A stretch of 64,000 bases of DNA from Novosphingobium sp. (GCA_017745295.1 JAGHZR010000008.1:149110-213109); one strand, 5' to 3'; counted from the first letter of the stretch, positions 43,929-52,867 are shown. Notes: generated from the sequence alone by a model not told the origin. Numbers and translations: made by a program.

Positions 43929-44432
43929 TCAGAGCGCGACGAACTTCCCCGCCTCGCGGTCCTTGCGCACTTTGAGGCCGTTGAACACCGAGCCGTTCAT
44001 CGTGATCCACACGCCCTCGGGCGCGGACTGGCAGCAGGCGAAGGCCATGCCGAGATTGAAGGTCGCGTCGCTCTCGGCGAAGCGGGCCGGGGCGAGGGCG
44101 CCGGTCAGCACTGTGGTCTTGCCCGGCACGTCGGCGAGGACCTTGGCGGTTTCGGTCATCGTATCGGTGCCGTGGGTGATGACGACATGGGCTTCCGGCG
44201 CCGAGGCGACGATGGCGCGGATCGCGGCGCGATCGTCGTCGGTCAGTTCCAGGCTGTCCTTGCGCATCAGTTCGACCACGCGCACCGGATGGGCGACGCG
44301 GGCGACCTTGAGCAGCTTCTCGATCACGCTCTCGGCGATCTGGTATTCGCTGAGGGCGTCGAAATACTGCTTGTCGAACGTGCCGCCGGTGGTGACGACG
44401 AGGATCGGGGAGAGTGCAGGGGCCTTGTCCAT
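43929..44432 (-). CDS. short asparaginase-domain protein
   Basis: 167 residues, corresponding to the N-terminal domain only of type I/II asparaginases (normally about 330 residues with two domains). Active-site Thr elements are VTTGGTFDKQY near residue 14 and HGTDTM near 86, with VLTGALAPAR. The C-terminal domain that completes the dimer interface is missing. Stand-alone copies of this size recur in proteobacteria, so this is probably not a truncation, but catalysis is unproven. ATG at 44432, GAGAGGAAA upstream; the upstream open frame is the antisense of other genes. Confidence 0.82.
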   Translation of the reverse strand: MDKAPALSPILVVTTGGTFDKQYFDALSEYQIAESVIEKLLKVARVAHPVRVVELMRKDSLELTDDDRAAIRAIVASAPEAHVVITHGTDTMTETAKVLADVPGKTTVLTGALAPARFAESDATFNLGMAFACCQSAPEGVWITMNGSVFNGLKVRKDREAGKFVAL

Positions 44433-44482
44433 GCGCGCCGTTTCCTCTCCCGATCGTGTCAGGTCAAGCCCTTCCTCTGCAC

Positions 44483-45100
44483 TCACCCCGCTTGCGGGCA
44501 GGGGCCGCGCGGCCAGTCGATCACGCCGATGAGGTTGTCCACGAAAGCCTCGCGCTCCTTGATAGTAGGGCGCTTGGGCCGCATCAGGATGTCCGAGCGG
44601 TAGCCGACGATCGCCGCAACCGTCACGAGGGTCAGGCGCTCCGCCTCTTCCCGCGTGAACTGGGTCGCGTAGAATTCGGTGATGCAGCTGCGGAAACGCC
44701 ACGGCCCCCGCTCGTAGAACATCTCGTTGATTTCGGGGAAACGCTCGCCCTCGCTCATCACCAGGCGGAACAACTGCACCGAGTTCTCCCGCAGCAGGCA
44801 GTCGAGGAAGCGCAGGCATGCACGCCGCAGCGCCGGGAACGAAAAGGCCTGCCCGGTGAGCACTTCGTTCACCTCCTGCGCGAAAGCGTCCACCTTGTTG
44901 TCCACGACGGCGGCGAACAGCTCTTCCTTCGAGCTGAAGTGCGCCCAGAGCGTCGCTTTGGAGCCGCCGAGTTCGTCCGCGATGGATGACATCGTGGTGG
45001 CGGCATACCCTCCTTCGAAGAACGATTTCGTCGCGACTTCCACGATTGCGGCGCGCTTTTTCGCCTTGTTGAGTTCTCTCTTGCCCAGATTTTCTGTCAT
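44483..45100 (-). CDS. TetR family repressor of the divergent efflux operon
   Basis: 205 residues. N-terminal HTH: KKRAAIVEVATKSFFEGGYA, TTMSSIADELGGSKATLWAHF, SSKEELFAAVV; C-terminal ligand domain with a TetR_C type fold (FRLVMSEGERFPEINEMFYERG). Divergent from the NodT/EmrA/EmrB operon with two GTAC-N6-GTAC sites in the 66-bp gap, one just upstream of its own ATG, so it most likely represses both its own gene and the pump. ATG at 45100; the longer open frame is antisense to the efflux gene. The inducer is unknown. Confidence 0.92.
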   Translation of the reverse strand: MTENLGKRELNKAKKRAAIVEVATKSFFEGGYAATTMSSIADELGGSKATLWAHFSSKEELFAAVVDNKVDAFAQEVNEVLTGQAFSFPALRRACLRFLDCLLRENSVQLFRLVMSEGERFPEINEMFYERGPWRFRSCITEFYATQFTREEAERLTLVTVAAIVGYRSDILMRPKRPTIKEREAFVDNLIGVIDWPRGPCPQAG

Positions 45101-45104
45101 AGTG

Positions 45105-45118
45105 GTACTGGCTGGTAC
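45105..45118. promoter_or_regulatory. operator 1, GTAC-N6-GTAC
   Basis: GTACTGGCTGGTAC, centred about 12 bp upstream of the tetR start. Identical layout to operator 2 (45161-45174); centre distance 56 bp. Confidence 0.75.
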
Positions 45119-45127
45119 ACTTTTGCG

Positions 45128-45156
45128 TTGACAGGTGCAAGCCGGACTCCGATAAA
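45128..45156 (+). promoter_or_regulatory. sigma70-type promoter of the efflux operon
   Basis: TTGACA at 45128-45133, 17-bp spacer, GATAAA at 45151-45156. Predicted transcription start near 45163, only a few bases from the first codon, so the mRNA is probably leaderless. Confidence 0.8.
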
Positions 45157-45160
45157 AACT

Positions 45161-45174
45161 GTACCGATGAGTAC
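45161..45174. promoter_or_regulatory. operator 2, GTAC-N6-GTAC, over the start codon
   Basis: GTACCGATGAGTAC, containing the ATG of the outer-membrane factor gene and lying just after the -10 element. A bound repressor would block initiation. Confidence 0.75.
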
Positions 45175-46633
45175 GATCACTATCCCCCGAGTCGCGGCAG
45201 CCTCCGTGCTGGCCGTTGGCCTTTCGCTGTCCGCCTGCGCAGTGCCCGACCTCGGGCCGAAACCGCAGATGCGGGCTCCCGCAACCCTGGACAGCGCCCA
45301 ATCGCTTGGGGCCCAATCGCTCGGCGCTACGGCCGATGCCGCATGGCCGCAGCAGCAGTGGTGGACCGCTTATGGCGACGCCCAGCTCGATGCGCTGGTG
45401 GCCGAGGCACTGGCCAATTCGCCCGACGTGGCGGAGGCGCAGGCGCGGATCCTGCAGGCGCGCGGCGCGGCGCTGGTCGCCGGGGCCTCGACCTTGCCGA
45501 CCGTGGGCGGGCAGGGTTCCGCCGGAGGCAGGAAGCAGAGCTACAACAACGGCATTCCGGCCAATTTCGTGCCGAAGGGCTGGAAGAGCACCGGCGATCT
45601 CGCGCTCTCCGGAGACTTCGATCTCGACCTCTGGGGCAAGTATCGCAAGATGCTGGCCGCCGCGACTTCCGAGCAGAAAGCCGCCGAGGCCGATGCCCGC
45701 CAGGCCGAGTTGATGATCTCCTCGAACGTGGTCTCCTCCTACTTCGACCTCGCCCGCCTCGTGGCGCGCGGTGAGGCGCTGAAGGATGCGGTAAAGGCGC
45801 GCGAGGCGATGGTCACGCTCAGCGACCAGCGCAGCCAGCAGGGTCTCGACAGCGAACTGCCGCTGCGCCAGTCGGAATCGCTGGCGGCCTCGGCCCGCGC
45901 CCAGCTTTCGGCCAATAGCGAGCAGATCCTGCTGCGCCGCCACGCGCTTGCCGCGCTGCTCGGCGCCGGGCCGGATCGCGGTCTGTCGATCGCGCCCAGT
46001 TCCATCGCCAGCCTGCCGGTCACGCCGGTTCCCGCCGATGCCGGGATCGGTCTCGTCGGTCGCCGCCCCGATATCGTCGCCGCGCGCCTGCGTGCCGAGG
46101 GTGCGGGCAAGCGGATCGATGCCGCCAAGGCCGCGTTCCTGCCCGACATCTCGATCAGCGGGCTGTTCGGCCTCCAGTCGCTCGGCCTCTCGAACCTGTT
46201 CAAGAGCGGATCCACTTACGGCAATGCGGGCGGTGCGATCAGCCTGCCGATCTTCCAGGGTGGTCGCCTCAAGGGCGAGTACACCAAGACGCGCGGCGCC
46301 TACGATCTCGCCGTCGCGGACTACAATTCCACCGTGATCGGCGCGCTTCAAGACGTGGCCGACGCGCTCGCCACCCGCAATGCCGCGGCCGAGCAGGAAC
46401 AGGCCTCCGCCGATGCGCAGGACAAGTCGGCCCGCGCCTACGACATCGCGATGAAGCGCTACAACGGCGGCCTCGCCAACTACCTCGACGCGCTGAGCGC
46501 CGAGACCACCGCGCTCGATGCGCGGCAGGCCGCCGTCGATGCCCATTTCCGGACCCTCGCCAGCGAAGTCGCGCTCAAGCGCGCGCTCGGCGGCGGTTAC
46601 GAAGACAATTCAAGCAAGAAGGCTCCCGAGTGA
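45167..46633 (+). CDS. efflux outer-membrane factor, NodT/OprM family
   Basis: Trimeric outer-membrane channel of a tripartite pump. 488 residues. Lipoprotein signal: SVLAVGLSLSACAVPDLG; two repeats of the outer-membrane efflux domain are recognisable (WWTAYGDAQLDALVAEALANSPDVAEAQARI and GLVGRRPDIVAARLRAEGAGKRI); coiled coils throughout; PIFQGGRLKGEYTKTRGAYD is diagnostic. The ATG at 45167 has no ribosome binding site and lies a few bases past the predicted transcription start. It overlaps or abuts the next gene (TGATG junction). Confidence 0.93.
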   Translation: MSTITIPRVAAASVLAVGLSLSACAVPDLGPKPQMRAPATLDSAQSLGAQSLGATADAAWPQQQWWTAYGDAQLDALVAEALANSPDVAEAQARILQARGAALVAGASTLPTVGGQGSAGGRKQSYNNGIPANFVPKGWKSTGDLALSGDFDLDLWGKYRKMLAAATSEQKAAEADARQAELMISSNVVSSYFDLARLVARGEALKDAVKAREAMVTLSDQRSQQGLDSELPLRQSESLAASARAQLSANSEQILLRRHALAALLGAGPDRGLSIAPSSIASLPVTPVPADAGIGLVGRRPDIVAARLRAEGAGKRIDAAKAAFLPDISISGLFGLQSLGLSNLFKSGSTYGNAGGAISLPIFQGGRLKGEYTKTRGAYDLAVADYNSTVIGALQDVADALATRNAAAEQEQASADAQDKSARAYDIAMKRYNGGLANYLDALSAETTALDARQAAVDAHFRTLASEVALKRALGGGYEDNSSKKAPE

Positions 46634-47772
46634 TGAGTGACGAACAGACAAACGAGCAAGGCTCCGGGAGCGTGCTTGGCAAGAACAGGCGCAAGCCGCT
46701 GCTGATCGGCCTCGCGGTCGGCGTGGCGGCAGTGGGCCTGCTCTACTTCGCCTATGACGCTTTCATCGGCAGCCGCTCGGTCTCGACCGACAATGCCTAT
46801 GTCGGCGGCGACAATGCGCAAGTGACGCCGCTGACTTCGGGCCGCGTGGTGGAAGTGCTCGTCACCGACACCCAGCCCGTCCGCAAGGGCCAGCTGCTGT
46901 TCCGCATCGAGGACTCCGACCAGCGCATCGCGCTCGCCCAGGCCGAGGCGGAACTCGCCGCCGCGCAGCGCCGCTACGGCCAGTCGCTCGCGCAGAACCG
47001 GGCGCTCGGCGCTTCGGTGGATGCCAGCGATGCGCAGATCAACTCCGCCAAGGCCAGCGTGGCTTCGGCCGAGGCGACCCTGACCAAGGCCAAGACCGAC
47101 TTCGCGCGCCGCAAGGCGCTCGTCGGCAGCGGCGCCGTTTCCGGAGACGAACTGACCAGCGCCCAGCAGCAGCTCGCCTCGGCGCAGGCCTCGGCCAGCG
47201 AGGCGCGCGCGATGCTCGCCCAGATGCAGGCCGCCGCCGTCAGCGCCCGCCGTCAGGAAGACGCTGCCGTCGCGCTCACCAAGGGCACGTCCGACACAAC
47301 CGCGCCGGAAATCCGCCAGGCCCAGGCCAAGCTCGACCAGGCGAAGCTCGATCTCGAACGCACCGTGGTGCGCGCGCCGATCGACGGCGTGGTCGCCAAG
47401 CGCGCCATCCAGGTCGGCCAGAAGGTCCAGGCGGGCGGCGTGGCGATGACCGTGGTTCCGGTCGGCCACCTCTATGTCGATGCCAACTTCAAGGAAACGC
47501 AGCTCGGCAAGGTCCGTCCGGGCCAGAAGGCGACGCTGAAGTCCGACTTCTACGGCGGCGACGTGACCTATCACGGCAAGGTCGTCGGCTTCTCGGGCGG
47601 CACCGGCGCGGCGTTCTCGCTGATCCCGGCGCAGAACGCGACGGGTAACTGGATCAAGGTGGTGCAGCGCCTGCCGGTGCGCATCGAACTCGATCCCAAG
47701 GAACTTCAGGAGCATCCGCTGCGCATCGGTCTCTCGATGGATGCCGAGATCGAACTGACGGACGCCGACTGA
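46633..47772 (+). CDS. emrA: HlyD/EmrA family membrane fusion protein
   Basis: Periplasmic adaptor of the pump, 379 residues, one N-terminal membrane anchor (PLLIGLAVGVAAVGLLYFAYDAF), then the lipoyl/barrel-sandwich part with TDNAYVGGDNAQVTPLTSGRV, coiled-coil hairpin (many Ala/Gln heptads, SAEATLTKAKTDFARRKALV), and the beta-barrel RAPIDGVVAKRAIQVGQKV. ATG at 46633 gives MSDEQTNEQG; TGATG junction with the upstream gene. EmrA-type, paired with an EmrB-type MFS transporter. Confidence 0.94.
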   Translation: MSDEQTNEQGSGSVLGKNRRKPLLIGLAVGVAAVGLLYFAYDAFIGSRSVSTDNAYVGGDNAQVTPLTSGRVVEVLVTDTQPVRKGQLLFRIEDSDQRIALAQAEAELAAAQRRYGQSLAQNRALGASVDASDAQINSAKASVASAEATLTKAKTDFARRKALVGSGAVSGDELTSAQQQLASAQASASEARAMLAQMQAAAVSARRQEDAAVALTKGTSDTTAPEIRQAQAKLDQAKLDLERTVVRAPIDGVVAKRAIQVGQKVQAGGVAMTVVPVGHLYVDANFKETQLGKVRPGQKATLKSDFYGGDVTYHGKVVGFSGGTGAAFSLIPAQNATGNWIKVVQRLPVRIELDPKELQEHPLRIGLSMDAEIELTDAD

Positions 47773-49346
47773 TGGCCGGCGCAGCCACTGCGCCCGCAGC
47801 CGGAAACGCGAACGGAGGCGCCGCAAGCGGCGAAACCACCTTCACGGGTGCGAAGCTGCTCATCGCCGGTTTCCTGCTGGCGATGGCCAACTTCGTCGTC
47901 GTTCTCGACATGACGATCGCCAACGTCTCGATCCCGCACATTTCGGGCGGATTGGGCGTCTCGGTGTCGAACGGCACCTGGGCGATCACCTCCTACGCAG
48001 TGGCGGAGGCGATCTGCGTGCCGCTGACCGGCTGGCTCGCGGGGCGCTTCGGTTCCTTGCGCGTGTTCCTGCTCTCGCTGATCGGCTTCGGCGTGTTTTC
48101 CGCGCTCTGCGGCGTTGCCCATAGCTTCGGCCTGCTGGTGCTGTTCCGTCTGGGGCAGGGCTTCTGCGGCGGTCCGCTGATGCCGCTGACGCAGACGCTG
48201 CTGCTGCGCATCTTCCCCAAGCACATGCACCCGCGCGCCATGGCCATGTGGGCGATGACCGTCGTGACGGCTCCGATCGCGGGTCCGATCGTCGGCGGCT
48301 ACATCTCTGACAACTGGTCGTGGGAGTGGATCTTCTTCATCAACGTGCCGATCGTGGCGCTGGTCTTCTTCGGCCTCTTCACGATCCTGCGCGGGGTGGA
48401 GACGCCGACGCGCAAGCTGCCGATCGACGTCGTGGGCCTCGGCCTGCTGATCGCGTGGGTCGCCGCGTTCCAGATGATGCTGGACCTCGGCCGCGAGCAC
48501 GACTGGTTCGGTTCGCCCTTCATCGTCGCGCTGGCGGTGATCGCGGTGATCTTCTTCATCGCCTTCGTGATCTGGGAGCTGACCGAGGACCATCCGGTGG
48601 TGGACCTCAAGGTCTTCCGGCATCGCGGCTTCTCGGCGGCGACATTCTCGCTGACCATCGCCTTCGGCACGTACTTCGCCTCGGTGGTGGTGATCCCGCA
48701 ATGGCTGCAGACCGCGATGGGCTACACCGCGACGCAGGCGGGCGAGGCCATGGCCTTCTCCGGCGTGCTGGCGGTCTTCGCCTCGCCCTTCGTGCCCAAG
48801 CTGATGCAGCGCTTCGATCCGCGCATGCTGGTGTTCATCGGCATTTCGTGGATCGGCATCTGTGCGATCTTCCGGACGAGCTGGTCCACCGACGTGCCGT
48901 TCTGGACGATCGCCTGGCCGCAGCTGGTGCAGGGGATCGGCGTCTCGCTGTTCATGGTGCCGCTGACGACGATCAGCCTCGCCTCGGTCGATCCCGACGA
49001 GACGGCAGGCGCGGCGGGCATCGCCAACTTCGGCCGCACTCTCGCCAGCGCCATCGCCACCGCCCTGGTGACGACCACCTGGGAAGACATGGGCCGCGCC
49101 AACGGGGCGGACATGGCGGCGACGATGAACAATCCGCAGCAGACGATGGACCAGCTCCAGAACGCCGGGTTCTCGATGGAGCAGGCCCGTCAGACGCTGG
49201 CCAATCTCGTAAACGCGCAGGGTACGGTGCTGGGCACGGTGCACGTCTTCGCACTTTGCGCGATCCTGCTGTTCATTGCCGCGTGCACTATCTGGATTGC
49301 CCCGCGTCCCCCGCGCGGTGCGAAGCCGGCGTCAGGAGGGCACTGA
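47772..49346 (+). CDS. emrB: DHA2/EmrB family MFS drug transporter
   Basis: Inner-membrane proton-coupled multidrug transporter with 14 predicted helices, 524 residues. Motif D1-type NFVVVLDMTIANVSIPHI in TM1, GWLAGRFGSLRVFLLSLIGFGVFSALCG (MFS motif A region), and the motif C-like AGPIVGGYISDNWSWEWIFFINVP are the DHA2 hallmarks. Third gene of the tetR-controlled operon, TGATG junction with emrA. A strong terminator follows. Confidence 0.95.
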   Translation: MAGAATAPAAGNANGGAASGETTFTGAKLLIAGFLLAMANFVVVLDMTIANVSIPHISGGLGVSVSNGTWAITSYAVAEAICVPLTGWLAGRFGSLRVFLLSLIGFGVFSALCGVAHSFGLLVLFRLGQGFCGGPLMPLTQTLLLRIFPKHMHPRAMAMWAMTVVTAPIAGPIVGGYISDNWSWEWIFFINVPIVALVFFGLFTILRGVETPTRKLPIDVVGLGLLIAWVAAFQMMLDLGREHDWFGSPFIVALAVIAVIFFIAFVIWELTEDHPVVDLKVFRHRGFSAATFSLTIAFGTYFASVVVIPQWLQTAMGYTATQAGEAMAFSGVLAVFASPFVPKLMQRFDPRMLVFIGISWIGICAIFRTSWSTDVPFWTIAWPQLVQGIGVSLFMVPLTTISLASVDPDETAGAAGIANFGRTLASAIATALVTTTWEDMGRANGADMAATMNNPQQTMDQLQNAGFSMEQARQTLANLVNAQGTVLGTVHVFALCAILLFIAACTIWIAPRPPRGAKPASGGH

Positions 49347-49397
49347 TCCCCAGGACTCCTCCCAAGGGTTCCTGAACGTCCTGCCTGACGCCAAGCG

Positions 49398-49438
49398 AGC
49401 CGCCGATGCCATCCCCTCCTCCGGCATCGGCGGCTTTT
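49398..49438 (+). terminator. rho-independent terminator of the efflux operon
   Basis: AGCCGCCGATGCC, 12-nt loop, GGCATCGGCGGCTTTTGCTT: 13-bp stem plus T4, about 50 bp after emrB; convergent with the MATE gene. Confidence 0.9.
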
Positions 49439-49444
49439 GCTTGT

Positions 49445-50779
49445 TCAGGAGAAGCTGCGCCGCACGAGGCGCGGCAGTACGGCCACCTGCGCGCAGGCCC
49501 GCATCACGAAGAACAGGGTGAAGGCGGCCCAGAGGCCGTGATTGCCCCAGGGATGCAGTCCCCAGAGCAGCGCTGCGTAAACCGCCATGGCCGCCAGCAT
49601 CGTCCCCATCATCGCCCGCGTCCATCCGGCGCCGACGAACACGCCGTCGAGCACATAGGCCGAGACGCCGAGCAGTGGGAGCAGCACCAGCCAGGGCGCA
49701 TAAGTGGCGGTGGCGGCGATGACGTCCGGCGCGGTGGTGAAGGCCGCTGCGAGCATGCGCCCGCCCAGCGCATAGCCGAGCGTCAGGATCAGCCCCATGA
49801 CCGCGCCCCACAGCAGCGCCGAGCGGACCGTTGCGGTGAAGCGGCTGCGGTCGCGGGCGCCGAGGGCTTCGCCGCAAAGCACTTGCGCGGCACTTTCGAA
49901 ACCGTCGAGCAGCAGCGTCGCCAGCATGAACAGCTGGAACAGGATGCCGTTCGCCGCCAGCGTGACCGGCCCGGCCTGCGCGCCGGTGCGGGCGAAGGCG
50001 AGGAGGGCGGCGGTCAGCAGCAGGGTGCGCAGGAACAGGTCGCGGTTGAGCGCGAAGAGGCGGGCGAGTTCGCGGCGCCGCCAGGTCGCCCGCTGTCGCA
50101 CCGAGGCGAAAGCGGCGCGGGCCTCCGGCCGGCGGAGCACGAGGGCGGCCAGCACCAGGAACTTGAACAGCTCGGAGGAGAAGGTCGCCGTCGCCACCCC
50201 GGTCACGCCCCAGTGCACCGCGAGCACGAGGAACAGGTCTAGCGCGATGTGCACGATATTGGCCGCAACCTCGACCACCAGCACATGGCGGACGAGGCGC
50301 TGGCCGATCAGCCAGCCCACCAGCACGCAGTTGCCCAGCCACAGCGGCCCGGCCCAGTAACGGATGGCGATGTAGTGCCGGGCGCTCTCGCGGACCGCGC
50401 CTTTCGCTTCCAGCAGGTCCAGCCCGAACGGGATCGCCAGCGGCATCAGGCAGAGCAGCACCGCGCCGATGCCCAGCGCCACCGCCATGGCCCGCGCCAG
50501 GGTTTCGCCTTGCGCGCTGCGGTCGCCGCGTCCGGCACTCTGGGCGGTCAGCGCCACGGTGCTGGTGCGCAGGAAGTTGAACACGTTGAGCAGGCCCATC
50601 ATGTATTTCGCGCCCAGCTCGACCGCGCCTTGCGCCGGGGCGTCGCCGAGGCGCCCGATCGCCCACATGTCGGCCAGTCCGAACAGTGCGGTGGCGACAT
50701 TGGTCATCATCGCGGGAAGGGCGATCGACCAGAGCAGGCGGGTCTGGCTTCGGGCGGGCTGGATGAGGTGCTCGGTCAA
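49445..50779 (-). CDS. MATE family efflux transporter
   Basis: 444 residues with 12 hydrophobic segments, DinF/NorM-like. Start PARSQTRLLWSIALPAMMTN, LFGLADMWAIGRLGDAPAQG, and the paired second half beginning ALNRDLFLRTLLL are typical MATE patterns, with LGGRMLAAAFTTAP. Exports cationic compounds coupled to Na+ or H+. Start is a TTG at 50779 without a clear ribosome binding site; there is no in-frame ATG nearby that keeps the first helix intact. The converging terminator to the left is shared with emrB. Confidence 0.9.
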   Translation of the reverse strand: MTEHLIQPARSQTRLLWSIALPAMMTNVATALFGLADMWAIGRLGDAPAQGAVELGAKYMMGLLNVFNFLRTSTVALTAQSAGRGDRSAQGETLARAMAVALGIGAVLLCLMPLAIPFGLDLLEAKGAVRESARHYIAIRYWAGPLWLGNCVLVGWLIGQRLVRHVLVVEVAANIVHIALDLFLVLAVHWGVTGVATATFSSELFKFLVLAALVLRRPEARAAFASVRQRATWRRRELARLFALNRDLFLRTLLLTAALLAFARTGAQAGPVTLAANGILFQLFMLATLLLDGFESAAQVLCGEALGARDRSRFTATVRSALLWGAVMGLILTLGYALGGRMLAAAFTTAPDVIAATATYAPWLVLLPLLGVSAYVLDGVFVGAGWTRAMMGTMLAAMAVYAALLWGLHPWGNHGLWAAFTLFFVMRACAQVAVLPRLVRRSFS

Positions 50780-51204
50780 GGTCGTTCGCGATTAGCGCAG
50801 GCTCTTGAGTGGGGCAATCGACGGGCGGGCATGGGGCGAATCGTCCAATCGACTCGATGGAGGACCCGCGTCAGGGTGATTCGATTTTCCCCGAATCTTC
50901 GCTTCGCAACGCTATCAAGGCAATGCTGCAACTGCGAACAGCGTCCGCGAACACGCAGCATAACGAGAGAGCCCCGGCCCGCTATGTGCGGGCCGGGGCT
51001 CTAAAACCTAGTCAGTAGAAGATGTTGCACCTGCGAAGATTCGGCGCGCCGGAAAGAAATTAACTTCCTTCCCGGCGCGCTCTCTCCCAACGCCGGTAAA
51101 GCCGCAAGCGACCTTTCGTTGACCACTCTGCAACAATTTCGCGGGATCGCAAAGCGGAATTGTACGAGCGGCAGTCGAATGTCCTGTTCGGTGTTGCGTG
51201 GAAA
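50780..51204. other. 425-bp intergenic region with two GC hairpins
   Basis: No gene supported. Contains a 15-bp-stem hairpin AGAGCCCCGGCCCGC/complement at 50968-51002 and a second, imperfect GCGCGCC/GGCGCGC hairpin at 51044-51080. Either could terminate or stabilise RNA from the P450 operon (minus); neither has a U-tract. Confidence 0.65.
50968..51002. terminator. 15-bp-stem hairpin downstream of the P450 gene region
   Basis: AGAGCCCCGGCCCGC, loop TATGT, GCGGGCCGGGGCTCT. Very stable stem; plus-strand side ends in AAAACC. Confidence 0.65.
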
Positions 51205-52464
51205 CTACCAGACCAGCGGCACCGCTTCCGGACCGATCACGCCGCCGGGGCGGTACTCGATGCGGGTGCCCGGCTGGAGGTCGAAGTTCGGCACCCGCTT
51301 CAGCCATTCCTGCAGCGCGATCTTCACTTCGAGCCGGGCAAGATGCCCGCCCATGCAGCTGTGTACGCCCACGGTGAAGGCCAGGATCGTCTTGCGCGGC
51401 CGGTCGAAGTCCACCGTCATCGGATCGGGAAAGACCTCGGGGTCGAAATTGCAGGCAGGCAGGATGAAGGTGACGCGGTCGCCCTTCTTCATCTGCACCC
51501 CGCGCATCTCGAAGTCCTGGTCGAGCACCCGGCCGGAGAACGTCACCGACCAGCGGCGCAGCAGTTCCTCGACGATCCGGTCGATATCCTCGGGCCGGTC
51601 GATGATCTCCTGCCGCTGCTCCGGGTTCTGCGCCAGCCAGAGCCAGATGTTGTTGAGCGTGGCGAAGACGGTGTCGAGACCACCGATGAACAGGAAGCAG
51701 ACGAAGCCGAAGATCTCCTTGTCGGAGAGTGGCACACCGTCAGGCTCGGCATGGGCGATCAGACTGACCACGCCGTCGTCCGGGGCTGCCTTCTTTTCGG
51801 CGATGGCGTCCTTGAGATAGGTGGTGATCTTGGCCATGGCCTGGCCCATGATCGCGCGGTCGTTGGAATGGAGCAGTTCCATCGCCCATGCCACGAACGT
51901 ATCGCGCATGGCTTGCGGCAGGCCCATGATGTCGAGGAAGACCGAGACCGGCAGCGGCCGTCCGAAGTCCTCGGTGAACTCGCACGTGCCGCCTGCCGCC
52001 GCTTTGGCCTCGATCGCGTCGATCAGGTCGTTGGAGCGCCGGCGGATCAGTTCTTCCAGCTTGAGCACGCCCTTGGGGCTGAACACCGGGTCGACGATAT
52101 TGCGGTACTTGCGGTGGTGCGGCGGGTCGATCTCGATCGGGATGAAGTAGAAATAGTCGTTCGGATCGCGCGGGAAGGGGGTGGCACCCTCGTTCGAGAA
52201 GATGTCCGGATGGCGCAGGCCGAACAGGGCGTCCTCGTGCTTGGTGAGGTGCCACATGTTCCCCATCGGGCTGACGTCGTAATAGATCGGCGGCTGCTTG
52301 TGATGGAGCGCCGCCATGAAATCGTGGGGGGCGGCCAGAAATTCCGGACCGACTGTCAGGCCGGACTGGCGGACGAGGTCGGCCGGGACATGGTCGGGGA
52401 TCTGGTCCATGCCGACATGGCGCGGGAGGTTCGGCGGAACCGGATGGGCGGCGTCGATGGGCAT
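51205..52464 (-). CDS. cytochrome P450, CYP101-like
   Basis: Class I bacterial P450, 419 residues, haem monooxygenase in the cytosol, needing a ferredoxin. Haem loop FTVGVHSCMGGHLAR near residue 360; I-helix GGLDTVFATL has GGLDTV as in P450cam rather than the usual AGxDTT; ExxR is EELLRRW; early motif RHVGMDQIPDHVPADLV and FEATPFPRD-like region support the CYP101 group (camphor/monoterpene/norisoprenoid hydroxylases of Novosphingobium). ATG at 52464. Downstream gene in a two-gene set with the ferredoxin; substrate unknown. Confidence 0.92.
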   Translation of the reverse strand: MPIDAAHPVPPNLPRHVGMDQIPDHVPADLVRQSGLTVGPEFLAAPHDFMAALHHKQPPIYYDVSPMGNMWHLTKHEDALFGLRHPDIFSNEGATPFPRDPNDYFYFIPIEIDPPHHRKYRNIVDPVFSPKGVLKLEELIRRRSNDLIDAIEAKAAAGGTCEFTEDFGRPLPVSVFLDIMGLPQAMRDTFVAWAMELLHSNDRAIMGQAMAKITTYLKDAIAEKKAAPDDGVVSLIAHAEPDGVPLSDKEIFGFVCFLFIGGLDTVFATLNNIWLWLAQNPEQRQEIIDRPEDIDRIVEELLRRWSVTFSGRVLDQDFEMRGVQMKKGDRVTFILPACNFDPEVFPDPMTVDFDRPRKTILAFTVGVHSCMGGHLARLEVKIALQEWLKRVPNFDLQPGTRIEYRPGGVIGPEAVPLVW

Positions 52465-52486
52465 GACTTTCTTCCTTTCCGGCGGA

Positions 52487-52813
52487 TCAGAACTGATGTT
52501 CGGGCATGTGGACGACAAGCCCGTCGAGCGCCGGGGTCATCTCGATCTGGCAGCAGAGACGGCTGCCGGGCCTGAGTTCCGCCGCCACCGCTTCCAGCAG
52601 TTCCTCCTCGGCCTGCGAGGAAGGGCCGCCGACCGTCTCCACCCAGTCCTCGTCGACGTAGCAGTGGCAGGTGGCGCAGGAGAGGCCGCCGCCGCATTCG
52701 CCGGTTATGCCGTCGATCCCGTTGTAGACCGCGCCGTGCATGACGTTGTCGCCGAGTTCCACCTCGACGGCGGACGCGCGCCCTTCGTGATCGACGTAAG
52801 TGACCTTGGGCAT
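52487..52813 (-). CDS. [2Fe-2S] ferredoxin, putidaredoxin type
   Basis: Electron donor to the adjacent P450, 108 residues. Cluster ligands: GECGGGLSCATCHCYVD (C-x5-C-x2-C) and a fourth Cys in RLCCQIEM. Begins MPKVTYVDHEGRASAVEV, as in putidaredoxin and terpredoxin. First gene of the P450 pair, 22 bp before the P450 start; no ferredoxin reductase gene is in this window, so the reductase is encoded elsewhere. ATG at 52813; a TetR operator lies 36-52 bp upstream. Confidence 0.94.
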   Translation of the reverse strand: MPKVTYVDHEGRASAVEVELGDNVMHGAVYNGIDGITGECGGGLSCATCHCYVDEDWVETVGGPSSQAEEELLEAVAAELRPGSRLCCQIEMTPALDGLVVHMPEHQF

Positions 52814-52848
52814 CGAACTCTCCTGTCCTTCGACTGTTGTCGCGCTTC

Positions 52849-52865
52849 TGAGAACGCTGTTCTCA
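52849..52865. promoter_or_regulatory. 17-bp palindromic operator between ferredoxin and tetR
   Basis: TGAGAACGCTGTTCTCA: perfect 7-3-7 inverted repeat. It ends 3 bp before the longest possible tetR start and lies upstream of the ferredoxin, so it is the natural TetR site for both genes. Confidence 0.8.
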
Positions 52866-52867
52866 CG

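Noticed and set aside
45128..45166. Start of the outer-membrane factor at the TTG at 45128
   Set aside because: This TTG is the -35 hexamer of the promoter; the ATG at 45167 lies at the predicted transcription start.
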